Of a stretch of DNA of 64,000 bases, positions 32,651 through 44,282 are shown in pieces. The stretch's first letter is position 1, and each line of letters starts with the position of its first letter. Source of the DNA: Puccinia triticina (taxonomy: Eukaryota; Basidiomycota; Pucciniomycetes; Pucciniales; Pucciniaceae); assembly GCF_026914185.1 (NCBI RefSeq), contig NC_070562.1:62001-126000 (forward strand). The letters are read 5' to 3'. A program made the position numbers and the translations under genes. Under the pieces are notes generated by a model that was not told the DNA's origin, did no database searches, and worked only from the letters and a program-made list of their open reading frames with translations.

Positions 32651-35361
32651 AACCACGCCACTACATACACTATAAATATGTCCTTCAGTCTAATTCTATA
32701 CTATGTACTATCAAGATATCTCTACAGTATGTAATTATGCTTATGAACACAGTATAATAATAGTAACTTTTGACTGAGTGCAGCTAGCCTAGTGGTTCCA
32801 GTGAGTGACTAGGGGTTAAATGACCTGTAGAATCCAATTATGCAATAATACATCTAGAAATATTTCTCCTTCTCAATATTAAACTGTGACTTTATGTGAT
32901 TTGATACTTGAAACACATTTGGCACACCACAGCGGTGCAATGTTACGAAGATGGTTGAAGTCCCGGATGTGGAAATTGCACTTAACACTATGTTGCGGCA
33001 GAGTTAATGTCGCATATAGCGGTGCAATCACAAAGATGGTCGAAGTCCCGGATGTGGAAATTGCATTCAACAATGTGTTGCGGAAACAAAAGCAAAGCCT
33101 TCCGGAAGAGAACCTGGCTGCAGGAGGAGACCCTGGCTAGCTGCGACCTGAAGAATATAAAAGGAGGACGCTGACGGTCAGTTGGAACGGCAAAGCCGCT
33201 GGGGGGTATTGACTGGCAAAGCCATGATTGTTGTCCTCCCAGCAATGGTCTTTTCTTAAAGATCACTGATTACATCAACAACTCCTTTTCCTGCAGACCC
33301 AACATGGGGAAATGCTGCACAAAAAATGGGGTTGTTGACGTAATTAGGGATTTTTAATTATGCTCAATTGAGCTGAAGGCACTTTGGAAAGGATTTGAAT
33401 TCAATTGAAAACCAGCTCCAACTTGACTCTAGTTATTACTGGAACTACTAGAGGCCAAGGCAGCTTTGCCGCTGCAATCTCCATGTCATAGGCTGGCCTC
33501 CGCAGCATATTTTATAACATTATAATTTACCCATAATGCACTAAGTAATTGTCAATTTATTCCCACCATCATACTGATGGAATGTTCAACACTTTCAACA
33601 ACTCAAGATATGCAGGCCAATAATATGGAAATTGAGAATAAAAAATCACACATGATGATGAATGGGAATTAAGCAGGAGCGAATTGCAATGTATATCAAT
33701 GGCCTCTCCATGTCAATGATTTCCTCAACAAGGGAAGAAAATAGGCTTGTACTTTAGATTTTCATTGGCAAAGCCATCTTGAGACTTGGCCCCAAAGATC
33801 CCCAATGGAGAAGTTTTGATTCATATCTGTACATGCTGTATGGGTGGGAAAACCAGATCTAACACAACAATCAGATTATCTACACTTCATCACGCAGCTT
33901 CACCAGCCAAAAAAAATATTTTGAAAATGAGAGGAAGGCTGAGAGAAGATATATCAGGAGGGTCAGGATTATAATTTAATGAGAAGCAGATGTGAAAACA
34001 TTGATTCACCAGAAAACTCACCAAGCCCAGCCCAAACCTTTCAAGGACAAGGATGTCCGCTGGGCCCATGTCTCTCTCTCTCCCTTGACCCCCCTGATCC
34101 ATCTCAAGAGGAACGATACCATTTCTTTGGCTTCAAGGATCCGTCTCCGGTAAGTTCCTTGATCCCCCAACAAGCGAGCGGTTCTGCATCTAGTGATGGA
34201 CCAGGCTGTCAAGCTTCTTAGATATTGAAGATGTATGATTTGTACTTATTTCAACAAAATATTACAAGTTTGATTGCCTATGCAATGATAATGATGATGG
34301 TACTGATGCTGATGGTCATGAAGGCGCATTCAGACTCCACATAAGACTAAAAGTACACAACATGCTTACCCACAAAAAAAGGGGGGTGAGGGGGAAGATG
34401 AGAGATGAAGAGGAGGGGGATGAGTTCTAGAAGTTGAGAATGGAGAGGCAGTTGATGAAGCTGAGGATGCCAAAGGGGGGCACAGTGTGAGAATAAAAGC
34501 TGATTAGTCGGTGGAAATGTCCGCTGACCGCCTCCTTCAAGAATATTAGTGTCCAGGCTGTGTGATTATTGGTAACTCAGCTCCGCACTGCTACTTTCCG
34601 CTAGCCTTCAGCGCTCCTCTACTGAGCCTGATCTATAGCGTAATAATCCGCAAGTGAATGAAGCTCTGCACTTCGTAAGCACAAAATCTGCAAGTAACTC
34701 TTCAAAGTAAAGATAAGATCGCAGATAATCTCCTAATAACTCTAGTACATCTGTAGTTGTAAGTACAATCATGAGTAATCCCAAGAATGATAGGATAATA
34801 GGATAAGGCAAGAGAAAATCCCTCTGTCCCCCTTTTCCCGTCCTTCCCTCCACGCACATCGCCGTTGTGGTAGAAACTTTAGTTCTGGATGGAAAAATTC
34901 AAAAATTTCTAGTTTACATATGTAGTGTTACATTACACCATCTTTTGACACACACACTCCCTTCAGTTTACATACACAGTTTTACAAAACTGCATGTATA
35001 TAGCTTACATACTACCCTTTTACATATATATGTGGCTGCGTAGCAACCAGCCAGCCTCATATGCAGCTGTGTAGCAACCACAAGCCCTTATTACAGTAAC
35101 CCAGCAACCACAAGCCACATTAATAAAGCGGCATAGTAACCATGGGGCTGTGCAAGTCAATCAAGCAGACTACACAGCAATACAGAAAGCTGTGCAGCTC
35201 ACTTGAGAAGATTCCATAGCAACCAGAGGGCTGTGTAAGCCACACTTGTAACTAGATCACCAGCTAAATTTGCTCATGTATACACTGCCACACTGTACAT
35301 AGCTGTATTTGCACAGCATTTGTAAAGGCACACCAGACAAAACCCCTCATGTACATAGACC
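32651..35361. other. Gene-poor region with local duplications
   Basis: At 32931-32980 and 33019-33066 the sequence AGCGGTGCAAT…GTCCCGGATGTGG recurs 88 bp apart. At 35033-35243 irregular copies of GCTGTGTAGCAACCA(CA) recur about every 45 bp. No gene is supported; short frames such as 33979-34221 lack any motif. Confidence 0.4.
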
Positions 35362-35560
35362 ACCAGCATAAATGCCTCACATTTTCCTATATAAGGAGGG
35401 GCTCTCTCTTCCTTTTCCCCCCATCCATCGAAGGAAGGAGATCATTCCCCCCCCGAGATTCAAATAAATTGTCACCCTCACACTCTCCACCACATAATAA
35501 AATACTAGCTTTATATTTTGAAATACACAGTCCATTGTGAGCCACTTGTGAGAAATGTAT
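35340..35560 (+). promoter_or_regulatory. LTR-like promoter module, copy 1
   Basis: ATGCCTCACA followed by TATATAAGGAGG and a TCTC/C-rich tract. The same order occurs near 40527 and 63819. It is probably the U3/R part of a decayed LTR family; no partner LTR or internal gene was found. Confidence 0.4.
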
Positions 35561-35989
35561 TCAACTACACTAGACCACTGTCTTCTTGCTTCCAGCCTAG
35601 CTGGGGGTGTTGTCAGTCTTTGTCTTTCAGAGAAGCAGGGGTTTCCCCACACATACTTCTCTAAATTCAGCCATAAGAGGTGCAAACCGCTTTTGGAGTC
35701 TCACACCGTTCCCACCCAATCCCGCATGTCTGGCGCTTTCCCGCACTAGTCCTCCAGCTCCGCCCGCTATCCCGCTCGTCACTTTCCCTGACTCCGCTCC
35801 TCTCCGACGCTTGACCTCCCACCGTCCTCTGTCTAGCCCCCGCCAGTCGGTCTCTCGCCACCGCCTCCACCCCGGTTCCACCCGCTGGTGCAACCCGCTT
35901 AGGCTGCCATGGCTCACCCGCTGACGCGCCGCTGATACCAGTCCACGTGTGTAGCCCTGCCGCAGTCCAGCCCTGTCTTTTCCGCTCCA
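35561..35989. other. GC-rich intergenic stretch before hAT copy 1
   Basis: Pro/Arg-rich frames on both strands with no motif. Ends at the 8-bp target site ATCCGAAT (35990-35997). Confidence 0.35.
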
Positions 35990-36305
35990 ATCCGAATTAG
36001 GGATGATAATCAGGCGGGTCCGCCGACGGGCCGCCCGAACCCGGTCGGGTTTGGGCCGGGCTTGGGCAGTTGTTTTTGGTAAATCTCAAATGTTGGCCCG
36101 GCCCGGCGGACCCGCGAGAGTTCTTGGGTCCAGGCAGTCAGCCCGTCGGGCCGACCCCGTATCACCCGGGGGCAACCCCCGTGCAGATATATGGACTCCA
36201 GGAGTTCCGATTCGGAGTTCCCAAGGCCAATCCATGAACCACAACCAGAGTCCAGACTACCAGTTACTTTGACGATATTGGCCGCCACCCTCAAGTCTCG
36301 ACGTC

Positions 36306-39300
36306 ATGGCGGACTCGGAGGCTCCCGGTGAGGAAATCAACATCCAGGTTACTGCCGGCCCGACCAAAAGCCAGAGCAAATCACAAGAGAAAGACCAGCA
36401 AAGCAAAAGGTGAAAACTCACCAGCGGGGTTTGGGAGCACTTCACAAAGATAATAGGTGAGTCTTTTGTTTCTTCTATCTTTGGCTTCCCTATCAAACAA
36501 GCTCAGTCAATGATTTATTTCTGTGTCAATATCTAGATTCCAATGGCAAAGAGAAGGCCAAATGCAACTACGGCGATCTGAAACTCACAGGTTCCTCGTC
36601 CTCTGGAACCAACCATCTCCGTCGCCACTTGAAGAACTGTATAGTCAAAAAGGGTGGCGTTGAAGTAGCCAAACAGTCCCTCCTGAACTTTACCACATCA
36701 GAAGCTGCCGCTGGACAGGCCGTCTGGATTTACAGCCAAGATCAATCTCACACCCGCTTGGCCAAAATGATCATACAACACAAATACCCCTTTGCCATGG
36801 CCTAGCACAAAGGCTTCATCAACTTCATGAAAGAATCCCAGCCTCAATTCAAGATGCCAGGCCGTCAGACTGTCCAAAACAATTGTATCAAAATCTTCAC
36901 CAAACGAAAGGCTGTCCTCATTGAGATGCTTTCCAAGGACGCCAAGCAGGTTGCACTGACAACCAATTTATGGACCGCCTCCAATCAGACCGGGTACATG
37001 GTGGTGACCATCCACTATGTCACCAAGAGTTGGGACCTGGAGAAGCTCATTGTTAGTTTCCGACCGCTCCCCCCTCCCCACTCGGGCCCTGCAATCGCCG
37101 ACCAACTCAGCCTAGTGCTTTGTGACTGGAGGCTTATCAGCAAGATTGCATTTGTCACTGTTGACAATGCTTCCTCAAACACCGCCGCCATGACTAGACT
37201 TCAACAATATGTCGATGATTGCAGGACTAACCCCAGTGCAGCAACCTTGACTTATTTCCACTTGCGCTGCTTAGCTCATATCATTAACCTGGTCGTCAAG
37301 GATGGAATCAAATTCGCCGGCACCGCCATTGATCAACTCCGAGATAGTGTACATTACATCCATGGATCCTCGAGTCGCATGGACGCTTTCAATAAGGCCC
37401 TCATTGCGGTCAATGTTGACATCAGGTCAAAGCATCCTTGTCAGGATGTTCCGACCCGATGGAACTCAACTTATCTTATGATTGAGGCCGCTCTTCCCTG
37501 TAAGTTAGCCTTTGAAGAGCTAGCCATCCAGGACAACAAATACAAATATTGTCCAACCAAGCTCCAATGGGAAGAACTCGCTTCCATGGAAAGATTCCTT
37601 GAACCCTTTTATCAAGGTATGTTGTGTATTAGTGTCAGCTCTCTGATTAATCATTCACCTTTTTTTTAACTCATTCTTTGTTGTAGCTACCGTGCTGTTG
37701 AGTGGAACACAGTACCCGACAATCAACTATAGATACCGTGCAATGACTGCCATCGAGAGACAAATGAAGGAAACTGCGGCTAATCCTAGCAATCTAATAA
37801 ACGCCAATAAGATGATCGGTCCAATGCAGGCAAAATTCAAAAAATATTGGGAGCCAGCCAAAGAACTCCTGGCCATTGGTCTTGTCCTGGACCCACCATA
37901 CAAGATGTGATATCTCTGGTTTGATCTCAAACAACATGCAGCGGCTGACAAAGATGTGAATCAGTTCATCACTAAAGTAAGGTCCGCAATTTTCTCACTA
38001 TGGGACCTCTATGTTCCAGCGCCATCATCTGTCACCAAACCATCTAGCAGTCAACCGCAACCGAGCTCAAAGAAAATCATCAACAAGGAAGTGACGGCTG
38101 ACAGCTCTGTTTATGAAGCTTAGGGCAAAAACCCGTCAAAATAAGGGTTTTGGGCCCTAGCACTATAACTGTGCTGATGTAAACACTGGTAATTTAAATT
38201 ACCAAGCTTGTTACGTGGCAAATATGGACACTACAAGGGTTTTAACACTCTGTAACAGAGGAGGAATTAATTATGTAATTAATAATATGTAATTATTAAT
38301 TACAGGGAATTAATATGGCGTAAAAGTAGGTGGTAAGCGCTTAAACTGATTGGCTGCTTGACAGAGGCGGTGGTCTTACGGCAACTACTTATAAGGATAA
38401 AGCTTTAAATATGCTAATAAGGGATTTTTGATGATTTAAAGGGTTTAATCCAGTGGATTTTTACGTGCTGGGGATGGTTTATAGGGAAAAGTGGCTACAA
38501 ATGTAGCAGAGGAGAATATTCACGGCAAACTTACAGTTTATGGGCGGTGAATGGTCTGGGGGATCTTTTCCTGAGGGCCAAATAGGCCTCTATTTATAGA
38601 GGGGACTTCAGTGGGCGTAAACACTGAGTCCTTTTCTCCCTATGGGAGTATCCAGGGGTGTAGCCGTGAAACGGGCTTGGCTGTGGGTAATTTAATTGTA
38701 TTGTAATAGACTAATTTCCCTGACTCTGTCACATGACATGTTTATAACCAATTGTCATGTGAAAGAGCTTCAGTAGAAGTCTACATAATACTTTCACGGG
38801 GTATTTTTACACGATTAATATTACTCATTAATGTACAATAGTTTAATTTTATGTACATTGTTTGTTTTACTAAATTTATGTATGTAATACTATTTTTGGG
38901 CGCTTTCTGGGGCCAATTCTTATTTATACAATTAGTACATGAAGGAATAGGAATAAGGGGGTACTTTCAGTGGGTGACCCCCCTTAATTTATGATGAGGA
39001 ATTTGATTCTGCAATAATAATTTAACAGTTATTATTATTTACTAAGTTATTGCAGTCTTTTGGATACTTGATGTATCTCTAAGGCTGACAACGGCGTTCC
39101 ATCAATATATGGCCGGAACCATGGAAGCTTCTCATAATGCACCTGCGGCCGAGTTGGATCTGTACCTTGAAGAACAAAACATCCTTCTCCCTGACAAAGC
39201 CGATTTGGAGTTCAATGTCCTTAGCTGGTGGAAGATGAATGCCGCACGATTCCCATTGCTATCCGAGATCGCCCAAACCATTCTAATGATCCCAACGACT

Positions 39301-39441
39301 TCAGTTGCGTCCGAGGCAGCTTTCTCAACAGGTGGGCGTGTTCTTGATGATTATCGAATGCGCCTCAATGAAGACTCCGTCGAGGCATTAATCTGCACTC
39401 AAGACTGGATCAAGGCCGGCAAGCGGGCGGCCTTAAGGTGA
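36306..39441 (+). pseudogene. hAT transposase (BED finger plus hAT catalytic and dimerisation domains), disabled, copy 1
   Basis: Exons are 36306-36456, 36537-37616 and 37687 onward, interrupted at 38099 and resuming at 39096-39441. The BED zinc finger is broken (CNYG where copy 2 has CNYC). The catalytic part includes LTTNLWTASNQTGYM, VTVDNASSN, CLAHIINLVVKDG and VPTRWNSTYLM. The C-terminal dimerisation domain has FPLLSEIAQTILMIPTTSVASEAAFSTGG. Stops: TGA at 36411-36413, TAG at 36803-36805 and TGA at 37909-37911. The two TGA codons correspond to CGA in copy 2. It is not functional. Confidence 0.93.
38099..39090. mobile_element. Solo LTR inserted in hAT copy 1, TSD ACGGC
   Basis: The 992-bp insert starts TGACAGCTCTG and ends AAGGCTGACA (TG…CA). 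It is bounded by ACGGC at 38094-38098 and ACGGC at 39091-39095. Copy 2 has a single uninterrupted site (TTGACGGCGTTCC), proving the boundaries. There are no coding frames. It is the product of LTR-LTR recombination of an unknown LTR retrotransposon. Confidence 0.9.
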
Positions 39442-39746
39442 TTTTTCTTGCTTTTTCTTATGACTTTATGTATGTTATTAGCATTACCTCTTCCTGGGTA
39501 TAAGCTAGAAGCGAATCAACATGCAATACATGCCCTATAGGGGGTCTGAAAGTTAAAAGTAGCTTTCTTTTTTTTTGGCTGGGGCCCGCCGGCGGCCCGC
39601 GGGTGGCCCGTGGGCTGCCCGCATATTAAACGGGTTCGGGCTGGGCCGCAATTTGGCTGATAATGGCCCGGCCCAACCTGTCCATTAACTAGTTGGGCTG
39701 TCTCGGGTCGGCCCGAGCCTGCCCGATTATCATCCCTAATCCAAAT

Positions 39747-40926
39747 ACCCGATCCGCAATCCGTGCATTCCGGTTTGCGCGTGACTTTCCGTAAGCTTTC
39801 TTAGTGTGCTTTCCTGACATCATCCTCAGTGCTTATGTCACCGGAATGCACTCTGCCTGAGCCGCTTTGTGCATTCCCGGCCGCTGTGGTATGCTTTATG
39901 GTTACCCATCTAGCCCATTTCAAAAATTCCTTTTTTCTCATATGTACACTCTCAAATCAACCAATATGGCGGCACCACTGGATTCTACGGCCAAACCTAC
40001 ACAGGACACCATGGAAAAAACACCTTAAACCCCTCTGGATCACAAGTTACAACCCCTTCAAGACACCATCATTCAGTTTCACACACACAAACACCATACT
40101 CAGGTCATGTAATCCGTTACATGAACCACACTTACCCAGGACATGTAATCCGTTACATGAACCACCCTGACAGCTTGTCTAAACCTTTACATATACTTTA
40201 CCTCATCAGCTTCACTCATTTCATTGTGCTATGCACATGTCATGCAGTGTCATGCAGTGTTATGCACACTTGATGCAGGCTTATGCAGTCTGACAGTTGA
40301 CAGATGACATCATGCAGGTGTCAAGATAGCAAAAACCCCTCATGCAGCTTGCAGATGACATCAGTTGACAGGCCAGGCCAGCTAAAATACCTCACCTCCT
40401 ATTTCTCACTAGCTAAATTCTCTCATATGACATCATGACCTCATGTGACCTGTCAACCACCAGCCAAAATACCTCATTGTAGCTTTCAGGGCAGCTAAAA
40501 CCCCTCATTCTCTTGTTCCCCTGGAGCTAAAATGCCTCACTCTTTTCTATTTAAGGAGGCTCTCCTCCCCCCAGTTGTAATTTCTCTCAGCAAACTACTT
40601 GCACTCAGCTTACCCCATAACAGTACAATACTTGCTCACTCTACAGTATTAGCCCCACTCTATATTGTGGTTTTACACCCTTACATACAAATTACAACCT
40701 CATTACAACACTTACACATCAGCTACATTACCATAACCCTTAAGCCACCTGCTCAAAGTAGGCTATCTTTTGATACACCTCCACTATCACTACATAAACC
40801 TTCCAATCGTAGATTGGGGGGCTTGTTTTAGTGTCTAGTGACCCAGGAAAGGCAGAGGTAACCTCATTCATCTCTTTCTGCACTCAGCAAAAGGTTCTCA
40901 GGAACGCTTTTGAGCTTTACACCGCG
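39747..40926. other. Intergenic with a palindromic duplicate and LTR-like module, copy 2
   Basis: CATGTAATCCGTTACATGAACCA occurs (described here by its core ATGTAATCCGTTACAT) at 40104-40127 and 40141-40164. From 40520 the order is GCTAAAATGCCTCAC, TATTTAAGGAGG, then a CTCCTCCCCCC tract, as in copies near 35362 and 63819. No gene. Confidence 0.45.
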
Positions 40927-43004
40927 CTATCCCGGCGTGGACATTCTACTGCGCTTGCCTATATAAATCACCACAACGGCCTGGTTGGAATTGTGGGAGC
41001 TGATTGCGCTGATGATAGTGTGGTCGACAATCGCGATCAGGACCAAGGTGCACAAGTTGCCTACGGAATGAATAGGGGTAGAGGAGCCTCAGTTTAAGTG
41101 GGTCTGCGGACCTTAGTCTTTCTAGTCTAGGAAAACCAAGTGGGCTTTTTTGGTGGCGGTGGTGGGGAGAGCAGGGAAAGGTAGACTCAACTTCTACGAC
41201 TGGGCCCAAAAGGTCTATCAGGATCATGAAGCCAGCATTGCTACAGAAAGACAGAGGCAAAGACACGGTCAATGAGCTCTGGAACAGATCTTCGAAGAGG
41301 GAGTGTCAAACCTCTGTTAGTTCTGACAGCACAGAGGTTTGCCATGGACCACCCCTTACGCGGCCAGAACAACTTCTGCCGCCGTAATGAAGCGCGGCAA
41401 TGGACTCGGCAAAGCACTGACCTAGTGGTGCTGCCAAGTTGCGGTGTTGAGTAGCACAATGTGCAGTGTAGATTACTATGCCCGTCTAACAGCGGGCTGG
41501 AAGTTAGGAGAAGAAAGGATTCCGCGCGCGGAGATCCTTTCTCCCTTTATATAGTAGGGGAGGCTCTTGTCAAGAGAACTTCCCCCAGAGTTTTTGGTAC
41601 CAAGCCCGCCTATATTGTTGAGCATACTCAACGATTGGGGCTTTTTATCCTTGAAAACTCGACAACAGCTTTTCTTTTCCTTTCCTTAGCTCTCGAACTC
41701 GAAAACTCCGCTTTTCTCGACCAACCTCCTCTGATCTGCTACTTATCCCCGGCTCCAGCTTTGCTTATCGGATCCTCTACAGTCTCCGACAAGGTAAGCT
41801 TGCCGGATCCCAACCTTAGTTCTTCCTAGCTATATTTGAGTGGATCCTTTGATCCCGGTACGACTCCGCTCTACTCAGGCCCCTCCATTTTGGAGGAGTG
41901 GCTCCCGCCTAGTCGGTAGAGTTGAGACGGACTTTGGTCTCCCCTTACTGGGTGTTCTCCGCTCCGCCAGCGTGTATCCGTAGACACTTAGTGTCGTTGC
42001 TTAGTTGGGTGTTGTAACATTAGAGACCCGCCCCGACAGGGGAGGCTCTTACAAGAGTACGCCCATGAAGATGATGCCCAAGATCATCCAAGCGATCGCA
42101 GGGTCCTTGACGACTTCAAAGCGCTCGATGCCCGACCGGTTGAGCAGGGGGCTGTGGATCCAGAGAAGACAAAGTGACGCGAGGCCGAGCATGGTCGTCA
42201 TGAGGTTGGCGTCAAGCAGGCTGTCCTCGCCGTAGAGGCTGGGCGGCGCCGGGCCGTGCGTCCCGTTGTAGCCGACGCCACTCGTACCTAGGCTACATGA
42301 GCCCTGACGCCACCTCCTGAACCAGTTGGCCCAGGCTGCGGCGCCAGGGTGCGCCAGTTCTCATAGCCCTGGTTTCAGCCACCCGTAGTTTCTGCCCAGA
42401 CCAGTTGGTCTAGTTGTACGCGCCTCATGCGCTGATGTTGTTCTTGGTTTTTGTAGTCAAAGACTCGGGTATATAAACCCTCATCTTTTCACTCTTTGTC
42501 TCTTTTCCTCAGTCATCCAGTTTCCTTCCATTGTTTTGCTTCTAGCAGCGTTTTAGCTTTTCATTTGCATTGCATTCTCCGTTCTCAAGCGCTCCGCAGC
42601 CGTAGCCCTTAGTCTTATCCCCGAGTCCGGTAGCCTTCTGGCTTCACCGTCCGGTTCCAATCTGCCCTTCGGCCGCCCCTGCTCCTCCTCCTCTCCGCCC
42701 CTTCTGATCCAAGCGGGGTCAGGGAGGAGGCCAGGTACTCCGGGTCAGCCATCTCGGTGTCAGAGCCGCTGCTCTCGTGGTGCTCGGACAGCAGCAGCTC
42801 AGAAAATCCGGACTTGGGAGGGCACATGGAACTTGTGTAGGAGTCCGACCAGTGTCAGGTTGTGGTTCTGCTACTCTTAGCTTTATCATACCTGCTGGTG
42901 TCACTCATTCATGACTTGTCATTTACAGGTCTTACCCTCAATTAGGGACCTTCATGTGACACCAGTGGATGTTCATTCACCCACCTGCAGCCATTCATAT
43001 CCAA

Positions 43005-43075
43005 GCGTCCTTAGTACAGTGGTTAGTACACTTGACATGGATATAAGAGACATGGGTTCAACTCCCATAGGACAC
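43005..43075 (+). other. tRNA-like unit inside the 5' LTR
   Basis: 71 nt with an acceptor stem of 6/7 pairs (GCGTCCT / AGGACAC), a perfect D stem GTAC/GTAC, a T stem ATGGG/CCCAT with a 7-nt loop, an A box (TAGTACAGTGG) and a B box (GGTTCAACTCC). The anticodon stem is weaker and the loop lacks U33, with TGG in the anticodon position, so it is tRNA-derived rather than a working tRNA. The overall order resembles tRNA-Asp. It could act as an internal Pol III promoter. A TTTT follows at about 43083. Confidence 0.65.
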
Positions 43076-43098
43076 ATAATATTTTATGGAGTTTCACA

Positions 43099-43122
43099 GG
43101 TTATGAGCCCAGCGCTACCGCG
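43099..43122 (+). other. Primer-binding site for a half tRNA(iMet)
   Basis: It begins at the first base after the 5' LTR. The reverse complement contains GCGCTGGGCTCATAACC, matching the 5'-half and anticodon arm of eukaryotic initiator tRNA-Met. This is the copia/Ty5 style of priming, which uses a tRNA cut in the anticodon loop. Confidence 0.75.
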
Positions 43123-43333
43123 TGATACCTAGGATATTATGGAGTCTTGGTATGATAAACCCCTTTCATAGCACGGGGGGCTGTCAGGTTGTGGTTCTGC
43201 TACTCTTAGCTTTATCATACCTGCTGGTGTCACTCATTCATGACTTGTCATTTACAGGTCTTACCCTCAATTAGGGACCTTCATGTGACACCAGTGGATG
43301 TTCATTCACCCACCTGCAGCCATTCATATCCAA

Positions 43334-43404
43334 GCGTCCTTAGTACAGTGGTTAGTACACTTGACATGGATATAAGAGACATGGGTTCAACTCCCATAGG
43401 ACAC
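43334..43404 (+). other. tRNA-like unit inside the 3' LTR
   Basis: Same sequence as 43005-43075, offset 329 bp, as expected for LTRs copied from one template. Confidence 0.65.
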
Positions 43405-44282
43405 ATAATATTTTATGGAGTTTCACAACCAGGCAATCGTGCACTTGTACCAGATCTCGTAGAGGGCGTATCCAATACTGCCGAGGAGGGCGAGAGAGAT
43501 GCCGAGGATGCGGAGCTCGGCACGCGCTTTCTGGCCCTCGTTGTGGCCGGCGTCGGGGGGGATGGTCGGAGGCGAGGTGGTATTGGTTGATAGCGATTGT
43601 GCAATAGTAAAGGGCGAGTTCCTTGTTGAGGGCGCAGGCGAAAGACAAAGATACTGGCGCCGGTGCCAATGCCAACACTGATACTGATAGTGCTAATGCA
43701 AGGCTGAGGATGGAGAGGGTAGCTTGATGCTCTGACAACAGTTGCTGATGAGATTCGATGCAATTTTTTTTTTTGGTCGGACAGAATGTATGTGAGCCAA
43801 GTTGTGGTGGTCATCACGGTCAATATTACCAAGAAAGACGCATAAGACCAACCTAATCTCACACAAGGGTCTTGTTGGCAACACCTTATAGCCAGTGAGA
43901 GCACCGCCCCGCAGGTCAAGAGGCATCGGAGGGGCGTGGCGGTGGCATAGTTGTCATGGCTTGATGAATGCAGCAGTTGAGAGCATCCACATCGGTTGCG
44001 TTAAAGCCCGCGCTAAGCCAAATTTAGCAACAGAAACACCACACCGGTGTCGTTAAATCCCCTGGTATCGTTAAAAAATTTGGCTTTCGTCGACAAAGGT
44101 CGGCAAATATAGCAAGGGTTATCAACGATGCTATAGCTGCGCATTCCTTCCCCGCATCACTATCCAAGCCAGCTGTGCCAACCCACAACAAGGATACATA
44201 TCGAAAGAAGGACTTTGATATCACTCAATTTCTCTACCGTCCACAGCCGTCCACCCATCCAAATACAAACAGGAGATTTCCA

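Larger units (their letters stand above)
35998..39738 (+). mobile_element. hAT DNA transposon, copy 1, carrying a solo LTR
   Basis: The TIRs start TAGGGATGATAATC(A/G)GGC at 35998 and, inverted, end at 39738. The 8-bp TSD is ATCCGAAT at 35990-35997 against ATCCAAAT at 39739-39746, one mismatch. Without the 992-bp solo LTR and its 5-bp duplication it is 2744 bp, close to the 2763 bp of copy 2. The subterminal parts are rich in CCCGGC/GGCCCG words. Confidence 0.95.
42853..43427 (+). mobile_element. TRIM: 575-bp miniature LTR retrotransposon with tRNA-like sequence in each LTR
   Basis: LTRs at 42853-43098 and 43182-43427 are 246 bp each and appear identical, beginning TGTCAGGTTG and ending TTTCACA. 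The TSD is ACCAG at 42848-42852 and 43428-43432. The 83-bp interior starts with a primer-binding site (43099-43122, GGTTATGAGCCCAGCGC…) complementary to the anticodon-arm half of initiator tRNA-Met, as used by copia-type elements, and ends with a purine run (CACGGGGGGC). It has no genes, so it is moved by a helper, probably Ty1/copia by the primer type. Identical LTRs mean a recent insertion. It sits in an exon of the transporter relic. Confidence 0.92.
40927..43635 (-). pseudogene. SLC35/DMT-type transporter gene, 5'-truncated and interrupted
   Basis: Minus-strand pieces add up to the C-terminal half of a drug/metabolite transporter superfamily protein (SLC35F-like, predicted multi-pass membrane carrier). 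The piece above the TRIM ends AELRILGISLALLGSIGY, then ALYEIWYKCTIA, and continues after it in the same frame (SDSYTSSMCPPK…) once the TRIM and one TSD are removed. Then 42290-42055 gives TTMLGLASLCLLWIHSPLL, SGIERFEV and AWMILGIIFMGV, ending at a good donor (GTAAGA). A last exon from 41060 to the stop at 40927-40929 gives NLCTLVLIAIVDH. The segment normally between FMGV and NLCTL is missing, and 41.1-42.05 kb holds unrelated sequence. The N-terminal half was not found. The family call rests on these short stretches. Confidence 0.5.

Noticed and set aside
32108..32734. His/Thr-rich and Gly/Val-rich frames
   Set aside because: Products of three adjacent minisatellites; no coding signal.
41266..42052. 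LTR-like stretch (TATATAG, two GGGGAGGCTCTT copies) within the transporter relic
   Set aside because: I could not find matching TG…CA ends with a target duplication, so it is left unassigned.
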